A stretch of DNA of 64,000 bases from Aquamicrobium sp. (GTDB lineage Bacteria; Pseudomonadota; Alphaproteobacteria; Rhizobiales; Rhizobiaceae), in NCBI RefSeq assembly GCF_023954335.1, contig NZ_JAMLIE010000001.1, positions 1,736,001 through 1,800,000 on the forward strand, read 5' to 3'. The position numbers and the translations under genes are program-made. This document shows positions 8,414-15,437 of the stretch, one piece after another; position 1 is the stretch's first letter, and the number at the start of each line of letters is the position of its first letter. Below the pieces are notes generated by a model. It did no database searches, was not told the origin of the DNA, and worked only from the letters and a program-made list of their open reading frames with translations.

Positions 8414-8743
8414 GGTCCGGTCCCGTGTGAGCTGTAGAGGGCGCATATAGGTCTCCGCGAGGCGACCGTCACCCGGCGCGTTGCTGACCGGAGCGCTCTT
8501 TCGCGTCGATCCCGGTCGGAGGCTGGACACCCCTCGCAAAGGATTCACGCTCTGCGGTGGTCCCGGAAAGGTCGGAAGCATGAGAAGAAATGGCTGCCGT
8601 TTCTGAATACGTATCGAACCATGTGCATCGCGCCGGAGCCCGATTTCAAGCGCGTGCTTGAGGATATCCGCGAACTTCAGCTGGCCGCCTGACGGCATTT
8701 CGATCACCGTTTAGGGGATGGTTGACGATGTTGCCGAATCGAA
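8414..8743. other. Gap between ABC exporter and integrated element
   Basis: About 330 bases with no full gene. It should contain the exporter promoter (leftward) and the left end of the integrated element. The only coding trace is the remnant at 8573-8692. I compared it by eye with the 3' end of the tRNA-Gln gene at 27002-27076 and saw no direct repeat that could be the left attachment site. Confidence 0.4.
8573..8692 (+). pseudogene. Possible C-terminal fragment of a small conserved protein
   Basis: The frame ending at the TGA at 8690-8692 reads WLPFLNTYRTMCIAPEPDF and then KRVLEDIRELQLAA, a well-formed amphipathic C-terminus unlike random out-of-frame sequence. It stays open upstream to about 8470 but offers no ATG, GTG or TTG there. 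I recall similar endings in short hypothetical proteins of Rhizobiales but cannot check this. If real, it is a gene truncated near the left border of the island; if not, it is a chance open frame. Confidence 0.3.
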
Positions 8744-8763
8744 TGTACAGTGACAGCTAAACA
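8744..8763. promoter_or_regulatory. Operator-like site upstream of the XRE gene (copy 1)
   Basis: TGTACAGTGACAGCTAAACA matches 17 of 20 bases of the site directly before the recombinase gene at 25417-25436. It is an imperfect inverted repeat (TGTACAG and CTAAACA arms, six-base spacer) lying 19 bases before the XRE start. It is a likely autoregulatory operator of that XRE protein. Confidence 0.6.
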
Positions 8764-8782
8764 GAAAACGGAGACAGGAGCC

Positions 8783-9136
8783 ATGACCAGCGGGAGGGAG
8801 AAGTTCGGGGCATTCATCCGCCGGGAGCGCGAGGCGCGAGAGATCGGGCTGCGCGAAATGGCCAAGAAAATCGGAGTGAGCCCGACCTACATGTCGAAGG
8901 TGGAGCGCGACGAGTTCACGCCGCCGACCGAGGACAAGGTTCGGGCGATCGCGCACATTCTCGAATGCGATCCGGACGAATTGCTGGCCATGGCGGGGCG
9001 CGTGCCTTCCGACCTTGCTGACATCATCAAGCGGCAGCCCGTCGAAATGTCGGCGCTGCTGCGAACCGCCAACGGCCTGAGCGCCGAGGAACTGGCCCGG
9101 CTCTCTCGGGAAGCAGGAAAGGCCAAGGGTAAGTGA
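8783..9136 (+). CDS. XRE family repressor of the integrated element
   Basis: A 117-residue helix-turn-helix protein. Residues about 8-70 form the Cro/CI fold (FIRREREAREIGLREMAKKIGVSPTYMSKVERDEFTPP). The ATG at 8783 has GGAG three to six bases before it, whereas a GTG at 8750 in the same frame would fall inside the operator-like repeat and is rejected. The metallopeptidase gene follows after 44 bases. XRE plus ImmA/IrrE pairs are known from ICEBs1 (ImmR/ImmA) and many prophages, where the protease destroys the repressor and releases excision genes. That role is inferred here from gene order and the shared operator. Confidence 0.88.
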   Translation: MTSGREKFGAFIRREREAREIGLREMAKKIGVSPTYMSKVERDEFTPPTEDKVRAIAHILECDPDELLAMAGRVPSDLADIIKRQPVEMSALLRTANGLSAEELARLSREAGKAKGK

Positions 9137-9180
9137 ACCCACGGGGGCATGGCCCCGCCGATGCAGATGAAGGATGACAG

Positions 9181-9948
9181 ATGAGCCGATTTGTTCCCTA
9201 TCTTGCCGAAGAGGCTATCGAGCGCGACGCCGCATCCCTGATCGGAGAGTATGAGCGCGCACGGGGCGTTACGATCGAGCCGCCAATCCCCGTTGAGGAC
9301 ATCGTTGAAAAGTACCTCAAGCTGCGGATTGAGTTTGACGACATGCACGCTCGCCACAATATCCCGCGACCTCCGAACGGCCAGCCCGATATTCTTGGCG
9401 CGATCTATGGTGACGGCAGCATCTTCATCGACGAAAGCCTCGACCCCGAGGAGAATCCGACGCGGGAGGGCCGCTATCGCTTCACCCTGGCGCATGAGGG
9501 CGGCGGGCACTGGCGGCTGCATCAACACCTCATCGTACAGAATACAGCGCAGGCATCCTTCCTTGATGCCGCGAGCGAACCCAGGTTCATCTGCCGGACG
9601 AGCGAGGCAAAGGAGCGGGTGGAATGGCAGGCCGATTTCTACGCCTCCTGTCTGCTGATGCCGCGCAAGATGGTCTTTGCCTTGTGGGACGAGTTGTTTC
9701 CTGACCGGAAGCAGCGCGTACTCCAGCCGGAAACGCCAATCGCGCACGCCTTCGTCGAGATTCCACGCATCCGTGCTTCTGTCGGCGATTTCGACATCTC
9801 CGAAACGGAGGATGAGGCGCTGGAGAAGTTCTGCAAGCCTCTGGCCGAGCGCTTCGTCGTGTCTCCCATCGCCATGCGTATCCGGCTGGAAAAGCTCGGC
9901 TTGCTTCATCGTGTGGTACCGCTCCAGCGGCTTCTGTCCGGCAGGTGA
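9181..9948 (+). CDS. ImmA/IrrE family metallopeptidase
   Basis: A 255-residue protein with the zinc-protease motif HEGGGHWRLH at about residues 105-114 (HExxxH, residues 105-110) inside FTLAHEGGGHWRLHQH, as in the ImmA/IrrE (peptidase M78) family. The later stretch EWQADFYASCLLMPRKMV supplies the third family block and a probable downstream metal ligand. The last 70 residues contain a helical region (LAERFVVSPIAMRIRLEKLGLL) typical of ImmA C-termini. It probably acts in the cytosol to cleave the XRE protein encoded just upstream. AAGGA lies 9-13 bases before the ATG. Confidence 0.88.
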   Translation: MSRFVPYLAEEAIERDAASLIGEYERARGVTIEPPIPVEDIVEKYLKLRIEFDDMHARHNIPRPPNGQPDILGAIYGDGSIFIDESLDPEENPTREGRYRFTLAHEGGGHWRLHQHLIVQNTAQASFLDAASEPRFICRTSEAKERVEWQADFYASCLLMPRKMVFALWDELFPDRKQRVLQPETPIAHAFVEIPRIRASVGDFDISETEDEALEKFCKPLAERFVVSPIAMRIRLEKLGLLHRVVPLQRLLSGR

Positions 9949-9978
9949 TCTGGCCCCTTTTTTTGAGGAGATTGTAAA

Positions 9979-10245
9979 GTGTCAAGTGGACAGACGAAAT
10001 GCGGCGTATCGGTGCGGGACAACGGGTTCGAGACCCGAGACTTCTATCTCGCATGCTTTTTGCGCTGCACCGGTTACGAACTTCTCGATCTGCGTGCCGA
10101 GGGAAGGCGCAAGGTCTTCGTTTTCCGCGACCGGCCGTCCCGGCGCGATGACGTACTGTCGTTCTACGGCGATGGGGCGATGGTGCCGCCCCTCGCGTTC
10201 TCCACCACCGTCAAGGACATGAAGGCGCTGCTGCACAATGCTTGA
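9979..10245 (+). CDS. Small DUF5659-like protein
   Basis: An 88-residue protein starting at a GTG with GAGGAG eight bases upstream. The pattern FETRDFYLACFLRCTGYELL, a central FVFRD strand, and ending FSTTVKDMKALLHNA is that of DUF5659 proteins, which I recall as common in phages and mobile elements; function is unknown. It overlaps the next small gene by eight bases, and the genes from here to 14.9 kb form a tight rightward series. Confidence 0.6.
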   Translation: MSSGQTKCGVSVRDNGFETRDFYLACFLRCTGYELLDLRAEGRRKVFVFRDRPSRRDDVLSFYGDGAMVPPLAFSTTVKDMKALLHNA

Positions 10246-10459
10246 AAGAACTCCCTTTTCCGACACCGACCAGACCAGCGGCCCTCAGTTGCGCCAGGCG
10301 CTCGATCAGATTGACCAGATCGTTCTCGACGGTCTGCGCCATGGCCACTTCCGATGCACGATTTCCAGCGGGATCGGCAAGAACAACCGCCGCGATCTCG
10401 TGATCGAGGCCGGGAAATCCCACAAGTTCACCATCCCCGTGGACGAGCTGCCGCGCTGA
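10238..10459 (+). CDS. Hypothetical small protein
   Basis: A 73-residue protein of unknown family. It starts within the end of the preceding gene (eight-base overlap), a sign of translational coupling. The N-terminal half is helical and acidic (QLRQALDQIDQIVLDGLRHG), and the C-terminal half is a short beta region (FRCTISSGIGKNNRRDLVIEAG). Small proteins of this composition often pair with DUF5659 genes in mobile elements, but no function can be given. Confidence 0.5.
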   Translation: MLERTPFSDTDQTSGPQLRQALDQIDQIVLDGLRHGHFRCTISSGIGKNNRRDLVIEAGKSHKFTIPVDELPR

Positions 10460-10584
10460 CATGGTGCGCAAACGGGCGATCCCTGCGATTGGGACGCCGA
10501 ACATGCAAATGACGATACGATCCAGCGCCATCGGTGGGAGTCCGAGACCGGAGATCAGGGGCACGGAGCGGCGAGAAGCCGACC

Positions 10585-10830
10585 GTGAGATCTTCGGTGA
10601 AAGCTGCAAACGACAATCTCAATGACGAACTGATCGGACGAACCCGCGAGGTCTGGCAACCGCGCCTCGGGCGCGATCTGAGCCGCGACCAGGCGAAGCA
10701 AATTGCGTCCAGCGTGACCGGATTCTTTGCCGTCCTGGCCGAGTGGTCGCGGGCCGACATGCCGTACCCGGCGAACGACAATGGTGGCGGCACGACCTTT
10801 GATGATGAGGGGGTGCGCGATGACCGCTGA
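10585..10830 (+). CDS. Hypothetical small protein
   Basis: An 81-residue protein if the GTG at 10585 is used; a GTG at 10534 would add 17 Arg-rich residues that look like out-of-frame sequence. The recognisable part runs from KAANDNLNDELIGRTREVWQ to RADMPYPANDNGGG, with two ANDN motifs that are frequent in small alphaproteobacterial proteins. Its end overlaps the primase start by 11 bases. Unknown function; probably helical and DNA- or partner-binding, which is only an inference from composition and position. Confidence 0.5.
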   Translation: MRSSVKAANDNLNDELIGRTREVWQPRLGRDLSRDQAKQIASSVTGFFAVLAEWSRADMPYPANDNGGGTTFDDEGVRDDR

Positions 10831-11710
10831 AACCATCGCCAGGGCACTTGGAGGGCGCAAGGTCGGACAAGGCTGGACGGCGCGCTGTCCGGCCCATGAC
10901 GATCGCGAGCCCAGCCTCTCCATCCGCGATGACGGCGGCAAGGTGCTGGTTCGCTGTCATGCAGGGTGCGACCAGCATGACGTGATCGCAATCTTGAAGG
11001 AACGGGGACTGTGGGACACCAGGCAGCATTTGACCGTCCGGAAATCGCACCGTAGCAAGATGTTGCTACAGCATCCCGATCCGCATCAGGCGGAACGGAG
11101 TGCATACGCGCTTTCGATCTGGCAGTCCGCGCTTCCCACCGAGGGCACGCCGGTCGAAGCCTATCTCGCGTCGCGCGGTCTGACCTGCTCGCTCCCGTCA
11201 TCATTGCGTTTTCACGCGGGCCTGAAGCACCCATCGGGCGGCTTCTTTCCCTGCATGGTCGCGCTGGTGACGCGGGGCGCCGACGATACGCCACTGGCCA
11301 TCCATCGCACGTTCCTCGCCCAAGAGGGCCGGGCCAAGGCACCGGTCGTACCCGCAAAGATGATGCTCGGCCCGTGCCGGGGTGGTGCGGTTCGCCTGGA
11401 GGAGCCTGACGAAGTCCTGATGATCGGCGAAGGCATCGAGACTTGTCTCGCCGCCATGCAGGCGACCGGGAACCCTGCGTGGGCAGCGTTGTCCACCTCC
11501 GGACTGCGGGCGCTCGACCTGCCAGATAGCGTGCGCAACGTGATCATTCTGGCCGATGGCGACGATCCCGGCGAAGCCGCAGCACGCGCCTGCGCCTCGC
11601 GGTGGATGCGGCAGGGGCGGCGGGTGCGCATCGCTCGACCTCCCCGTGGTCTGGATTTCAACGATGTATTGCTCGGCCGCGTGTCCGACATCGAGGAGGG
11701 CAGGCAATGA
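10820..11710 (+). CDS. Toprim-domain primase with zinc finger
   Basis: A 296-residue DNA primase-like protein. Residues about 20-50 hold a CHC2-type zinc finger (Cys23, His26, then Cys45 and Cys49 in CPAHDD...RCHAGC). The Toprim region starts with IGEGIETCLA near residue 203, whose Glu is the catalytic acid, and ILADGDDPGE near 243, the DxD metal site. It should lay down RNA primers for replication of the excised element. It overlaps the small gene before it by 11 bases and the ATPase gene after it by four (ATGA), so all are probably translated together. P4-like satellites and plasmids use similar primase and ATPase pairs. Confidence 0.85.
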   Translation: MTAETIARALGGRKVGQGWTARCPAHDDREPSLSIRDDGGKVLVRCHAGCDQHDVIAILKERGLWDTRQHLTVRKSHRSKMLLQHPDPHQAERSAYALSIWQSALPTEGTPVEAYLASRGLTCSLPSSLRFHAGLKHPSGGFFPCMVALVTRGADDTPLAIHRTFLAQEGRAKAPVVPAKMMLGPCRGGAVRLEEPDEVLMIGEGIETCLAAMQATGNPAWAALSTSGLRALDLPDSVRNVIILADGDDPGEAAARACASRWMRQGRRVRIARPPRGLDFNDVLLGRVSDIEEGRQ

Positions 11711-13659
11711 GTAGCGAGATTGAAGGCGAAGACCTGAATCCTATCGTCGATGCCATCGACGCGGCCGAAGAAATCACCGATCCGCTTGACGGTCTGGTCG
11801 AGAAATCCGCCGAAGACCCCGGCGCGGCATTCGCGCCCGAGATTCTTGAACGGCTGGTCGCCCTCAAGGCGGAGGACCGCGCAGCTTTCGAAGCCTTGCG
11901 CGCGAAACTCAAGAAAGCCGGATGCCGGGTGACGGCGCTGGACGAGGCCATGGCCGAAGAAACCGGCGATGGCGGGCGTGGCCCGACGCAGGCTGACATC
12001 CTGATCGACCTCGCAGGCGGGGCGGAGCTGTTCCATTCGGCGGACGGCACGGCTTTCGCCGACATCATGATCAACGATCATCGTGAAACCTGGCCAGTAC
12101 GCACGAAAGGCTTCCGTCGCTGGCTGGCGCGGCAATTCTTTGAGCAGACCAGCGGCGCGCCAAGTTCCGAGGCGCTGCAATCCGCGCTCAACGTTATCGA
12201 GGCAAAGGCTCATTTCGACGGGCCGGAGCGGTCGGTGTTCATTCGTGTCGGTGGCCTTGACGGGCGGCTCTATCTCGACCTCGGTGACGACGCTTGGCGA
12301 GCGGTGGAGATCGACGCGACCGGCTGGCGGGTGATTGACCAGCCGCCTGTGCGGTTCCGGCGCGCGGCCGGCATGCAGCCGCTGGCCGTGCCGGTGCCGG
12401 GCGGGTCGGTGGGCACGCTGCGCGCATTCCTGAATGTCCAGTCCGATCAGGATTTCGTGCTGGTGGTGGCCTGGGCGCTGGCATGCCTGCGCAATCGGGG
12501 TCCCTATCCGGCGCTCGTGCTGTCAGGCGAGCAGGGTTCGGCGAAATCCACCTTCTCGGCAATCCTGCGGGCGCTCTTGGACCCGAACACGGCGCCGTTG
12601 CGCGCCCTGCCGCGTGAGGACCGCGACCTGTTCATCGCCGCGAGAAATGGCCATGTGCTGGCCTTCGATAATGTGTCGGGCCTGCCGGCATGGATTTCGG
12701 ACACGCTCTGCCGGCTGGCCACGGGCGGCGGTTTTGCGGTGCGCCAGCTTTATACCGATCAGGATGAGGTGCTGTTCGATGCCGCACGTCCGGTGATTCT
12801 CAACGGGATCGAGGACATCGTGACCCGGCCGGACCTTGCCGACCGTGCGGTGTTCCTGACACTGGAACCAATCCCCGAGATGCGACGCCGACCGGAGGCG
12901 GAGCTGTGGGCGGCGTTCGAGGCAGAACGCGCGCATATCCTCGGCGTCCTGCTTGATGCGGTGGTGGAGGGCCTGAAACGGCTTCCCGATACTCATCTGC
13001 CCAAGCTGCCGCGCATGGCAGACTTCGCGCTGTGGGCTTCGGCCTGCGAAACCGCGATCTGGCCTGCCGGCACATTCTGGTCAGCCTATTGCGGAAACCG
13101 CGACGACGCCGTTGAAGGCGTGATCGACGCTGATCCGGTTGCCGCTGCGGTGCGCGCCGTGATGACAGAACGGACGGAGTGGACGGGAACTGCCTCGGAT
13201 CTTCTGGGCGCCCTTGGAGAAGCGGCAGGCGAGCGTATCACCAAATCCAAGACCTGGCCCGATAGTCCTCGGGCGCTGGCGGGCCGGCTGCGCCGGGCGG
13301 CGACCTTCCTGCGCAAGATCGGCATCGACATCGGTTTCGAGCGCGAAGGGCGGGCGCGGACGCGAACCATCCGCATCACCACGGCCGGCAAACCCGCCTC
13401 GCCGGAAACCCGAGGGGCGCAACCGTCCGCATCGTCCGCACCGCCCGCCGATCGGCCGAAGGCCGGTTCCGGCAATGGCTTCGCCTCGCGGGGCTTGCGG
13501 ACGGTCGGCGAGTTCGCGGGCGGTTCAGCGGGCGAGCCTGGCGCTACCGTCCGCGCCAACATGTTGAAATCGAACGCTGAGGCCGATGCGGACGGTGCGG
13601 ACGCAAGCCGCCCACCTCAATCCGCGCCGGAAAATGCGGGCTGGAGGATGCGGCTATGA
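11707..13659 (+). CDS. P-loop ATPase, probable replicative helicase partner of the primase
   Basis: A 650-residue protein. The start at 11707 is fixed by the ATGA overlap with the primase stop; the longer frame upstream is a shadow. Residues about 1-130 are acidic and helical. Walker A is SGEQGSAKSTF near residues 272-282, followed by a Walker B-like VLAFDNVSGLP near 318 and VFLTLEPIPEMRRRPE near 380, as in the C-terminal ATPases of phage and plasmid primase-helicases. The last 120 residues are Arg/Ala/Pro-rich and probably disordered. With the primase it probably forms the replication module of the excised element. The exact helicase superfamily is uncertain. Confidence 0.65.
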   Translation: MSSEIEGEDLNPIVDAIDAAEEITDPLDGLVEKSAEDPGAAFAPEILERLVALKAEDRAAFEALRAKLKKAGCRVTALDEAMAEETGDGGRGPTQADILIDLAGGAELFHSADGTAFADIMINDHRETWPVRTKGFRRWLARQFFEQTSGAPSSEALQSALNVIEAKAHFDGPERSVFIRVGGLDGRLYLDLGDDAWRAVEIDATGWRVIDQPPVRFRRAAGMQPLAVPVPGGSVGTLRAFLNVQSDQDFVLVVAWALACLRNRGPYPALVLSGEQGSAKSTFSAILRALLDPNTAPLRALPREDRDLFIAARNGHVLAFDNVSGLPAWISDTLCRLATGGGFAVRQLYTDQDEVLFDAARPVILNGIEDIVTRPDLADRAVFLTLEPIPEMRRRPEAELWAAFEAERAHILGVLLDAVVEGLKRLPDTHLPKLPRMADFALWASACETAIWPAGTFWSAYCGNRDDAVEGVIDADPVAAAVRAVMTERTEWTGTASDLLGALGEAAGERITKSKTWPDSPRALAGRLRRAATFLRKIGIDIGFEREGRARTRTIRITTAGKPASPETRGAQPSASSAPPADRPKAGSGNGFASRGLRTVGEFAGGSAGEPGATVRANMLKSNAEADADGADASRPPQSAPENAGWRMRL

Positions 13660-14159
13660 GCGCTGTCCAAGCCCTCAAGGCCGCGCGCGATGCCGGCGTT
13701 CGGATCGACGTCGATGGCGATGCCCTCACGCTGGACGCAGACACTGCGCCGGATGCCGCCGTGCTGGACCTGCTTTCGCGTCACAAGGTCGAGGTGATCT
13801 TGCTGCTGCGCACCGGCAGCGATGGCTGGTCGGGCGAGGACTGGCGCGCCTTCTACGACGAACGGGCAGGCATTGCCGAGTTCAACGGCGGCTTACCACG
13901 CGATCAGGCCGAGGTCCGCGCCTTCGCCTGTTGCATCACCGAATGGCTCAACCGCAATCCGGTGCGCTCGCCGCCCGGTCGCTGCCTCGGCTGCGGTGGA
14001 AGCGAGCACGCCCACGACGCGGTGCTGCCGTTCGGCACAGAACCGATCGGCCATGCCTGGCTGCATTCGCGCTGCTGGGACGCCTGGCACGCAGGCCGGA
14101 ACGCCGAAGCCGTCGCCGCCCTCTCAACCTTTGGAATCTCGATGAGGACATCGCCATGA
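13656..14159 (+). CDS. Hypothetical protein with TubC-like N-terminal domain
   Basis: A 167-residue protein. Residues about 1-50 (AARDAGVRIDVDGDALTLDA, then LLSRHKVEVILLL) resemble the TubC N-terminal docking fold that annotation pipelines report for mobile-element proteins; no link to polyketide synthesis is implied. The second half contains a Cys pair (GRCLGCGGSEHA) and WLHSRCWDAWHAGR, a possible zinc site. Both ends overlap neighbours by four bases (ATGA). Function unknown; by position it belongs to the replication and maintenance segment of the island. Confidence 0.55.
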   Translation: MSAVQALKAARDAGVRIDVDGDALTLDADTAPDAAVLDLLSRHKVEVILLLRTGSDGWSGEDWRAFYDERAGIAEFNGGLPRDQAEVRAFACCITEWLNRNPVRSPPGRCLGCGGSEHAHDAVLPFGTEPIGHAWLHSRCWDAWHAGRNAEAVAALSTFGISMRTSP

Positions 14160-14695
14160 GCACCAGGAAACCCGCCACCCACGCGCCGAAAACCGTACTC
14201 GCCGACGATCCCGACGATCGCAAGGGCCGGCTGAAGACTATCGGCGGATCGCAGTCCGACCACTGGAACAACACACTGGCCAATCAGGCGGTACAGGCAC
14301 TATGGGTAAAGAACTCGGATGCCCAGGAGCGGGACCGCCAGCTGAGTGCCACCGTCGCTGGACTGGCTGGCATCGGTCCGAAAGATGAACTGGAAGGCAT
14401 GATGGCGGCACAGTTGGTCGCCGCCCACAACGCCGCGATGGAATGCTACCGCCGCGCCATGATCGGCGAACAGACATTCGAGGGCCGTCGCGAGAACCTC
14501 AACCAGGCGAACAAGCTGTCCCGCACATGGGCGACGTTGCTCGAAGCCCTCAACCGGCATCGCGGCAAGGGCCAGCAGAAAGTAACCGTCGAGCATGTCC
14601 ATGTTCATGCGGGTGGGCAGGCCGTTGTCGGGACGATAGAGCGGCCGGGGGGTGGGGGTCGAACGAAAACGGAGGAACAACCCCATGCAAAGTAG
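14156..14695 (+). CDS. Conserved phage/island protein of unknown function
   Basis: A 179-residue protein; the start follows from the ATGA overlap with the preceding gene. It is mostly helical (GMMAAQLVAAHNAAMECYRRAM, then NQANKLSRTWATLLEALNRHRG) and ends with a His-rich strand, KVTVEHVHVHAGGQAVVGTI, followed by a flexible Gly-rich tail. The HVHVHxGGQAVVG ending recurs in proteins encoded near small terminase and HGGxxTGP genes of alphaproteobacterial phages and elements, as I recall. A DNA-packaging or DNA-binding role is possible but unproven. Confidence 0.5.
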   Translation: MSTRKPATHAPKTVLADDPDDRKGRLKTIGGSQSDHWNNTLANQAVQALWVKNSDAQERDRQLSATVAGLAGIGPKDELEGMMAAQLVAAHNAAMECYRRAMIGEQTFEGRRENLNQANKLSRTWATLLEALNRHRGKGQQKVTVEHVHVHAGGQAVVGTIERPGGGGRTKTEEQPHAK

Positions 14696-14936
14696 ATTGA
14701 AAATGCACCTGAGCCTGCGCTGCGGCGCGCGCACCCGGAACGGGACGCCGTGCCGATCCCCCGCGATGGCGAACGGACGCTGCCGGATGCACGGCGGCAA
14801 GGCGCCAGGCGCGGCCATGGGCAATAGCAATGCCCTCAAGCACGGCCGCTATACCGCCGACGCCATCGCCGAGCGGAGGGAACTGGCTGCGCTCATCCGA
14901 TCCATGCGAGGCGTTATCGAAGAGGTGGATGGATAG
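14685..14936 (+). CDS. HGGxxTGP-type small protein
   Basis: An 83-residue protein beginning at 14685, eight bases after a GGAGGA ribosome site, with an 11-base overlap with the preceding gene. It has the pattern CGARTRNGTPCRSPAMANGR followed by CRMHGG and SNALKHGRYTADAI, the hallmark of the HGGxxTGP family: a Cys/His cluster probably binding one zinc, then a basic helix. The usual TGP after HGG is KAPGAA here. The family is widespread in phages and mobile elements of Proteobacteria and is thought to bind DNA. It is the last gene before a 282-base gap. Confidence 0.7.
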   Translation: MQSRLKMHLSLRCGARTRNGTPCRSPAMANGRCRMHGGKAPGAAMGNSNALKHGRYTADAIAERRELAALIRSMRGVIEEVDG

Positions 14937-15124
14937 GTTGCTGGCCCGTGGGCGCTTTCTGCGGTTCCTCCCCGTGGAGTCCGTATGCGGGAAAGCCAGG
15001 CGCAAGGCCGGTGCAGCGTGGCAGTGGGAATTGCCTAAACTCAACACCCGCCTGAAGAAAGTCACGGGTCCTTCCGGGCGATCTGCGTATGCTGGCGGGC
15101 GAAGCGCGGCGCGTGGCCAGCCAC

Positions 15125-15163
15125 TGGATTCTTTTTTTGGGAATCCACCGGAATCCGGAATCC
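15125..15163. repeat. GGAATCC triple repeat with inverted copy
   Basis: GGAATCC occurs at 15140-15146, 15150-15156 and 15157-15163, and its complement TGGATTC at 15125-15131 in front of a run of seven T. The first pair can form a hairpin. The iterated 7-mers, placed just upstream of the palindrome, look like a protein-binding array or the remains of a terminator for the genes to the left. No known motif is recognised. Confidence 0.45.
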
Positions 15164-15177
15164 ATTGTGTTTTAGGC

Positions 15178-15193
15178 CATATTGGCCAATATG
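15178..15193. promoter_or_regulatory. Perfect 16-bp palindrome, probable operator of the defence operon
   Basis: CATATTGGCCAATATG is an exact palindrome 25 bases before the start of the Phd-like gene. Phd/YefM antitoxins bind AT-rich palindromes in their own promoters, so this is the expected operator position. Binding by the adjacent protein is inferred. Confidence 0.6.
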
Positions 15194-15218
15194 AGCGGAG
15201 AGAATGGCGGGGAGTCGC

Positions 15219-15407
15219 ATGCAGACCCTGAGCGCGAAAGACGCGAAGTATGGTTTCGGGCGATTGATCGACCTGGCTCGCGCCGATCCTGTTGCTGTTG
15301 CCAAGCATGGGCGCCCCGTCGTCGTCGTCATGGCGATCGAGGAGTATCAACGCTTGAAGGCGCTGGATGAGTGCGAGAAGCCGCCGGCGAAAGAGGGGCA
15401 GGGATGA
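15219..15407 (+). CDS. Phd/YefM-type antitoxin-like protein without toxin
   Basis: A 62-residue protein. MQTLSAKDAKYGFGRLIDLA, then PVAVAKHGRPVVVVMAIEEYQRLKAL, is the complete Phd/YefM DNA-binding domain, with almost no toxin-binding tail. The ATG at 15219 has GGGGAG just upstream and starts exactly at the family's first strand; an ATG at 15204 would add five residues. No toxin gene follows: hsdR starts 30 bases downstream. A nine-residue frame (15404-15433) overlaps the end of this gene and may couple its translation to hsdR. It probably works as a repressor or controller of the restriction operon, an inference from the palindrome and position. Confidence 0.75.
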   Translation: MQTLSAKDAKYGFGRLIDLARADPVAVAKHGRPVVVVMAIEEYQRLKALDECEKPPAKEGQG

Positions 15408-15437
15408 GCGGGAACAAGGCGGGGGGCCGCTGAACGC

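Larger units (their letters stand above)
14937..15218. other. Regulatory gap before the defence operon
   Basis: About 280 bases without a gene, separating the replication segment from the restriction operon. It holds a cluster of GGAATCC repeats and an exact 16-bp palindrome (annotated separately), and should contain the operon promoter. It is clearly less GC-rich than the flanking genes from about 15120 onward. Confidence 0.5.

Noticed and set aside
8414..8743. Left attachment repeat matching the tRNA 3' end
   Set aside because: I looked for a direct repeat of the tRNA-Gln 3' end and found only short chance matches. Serine recombinases can use very short cores, so absence is not informative.
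8750..8782. GTG start for the XRE gene at 8750
   Set aside because: It would place the start inside the operator-like repeat; the ATG at 8783 has a GGAG site and the normal family N-terminus.
15404..15433. Toxin gene partner for the Phd-like protein
   Set aside because: Only a nine-residue frame fits between it and hsdR; no Doc, YoeB or RelE-like protein is present.
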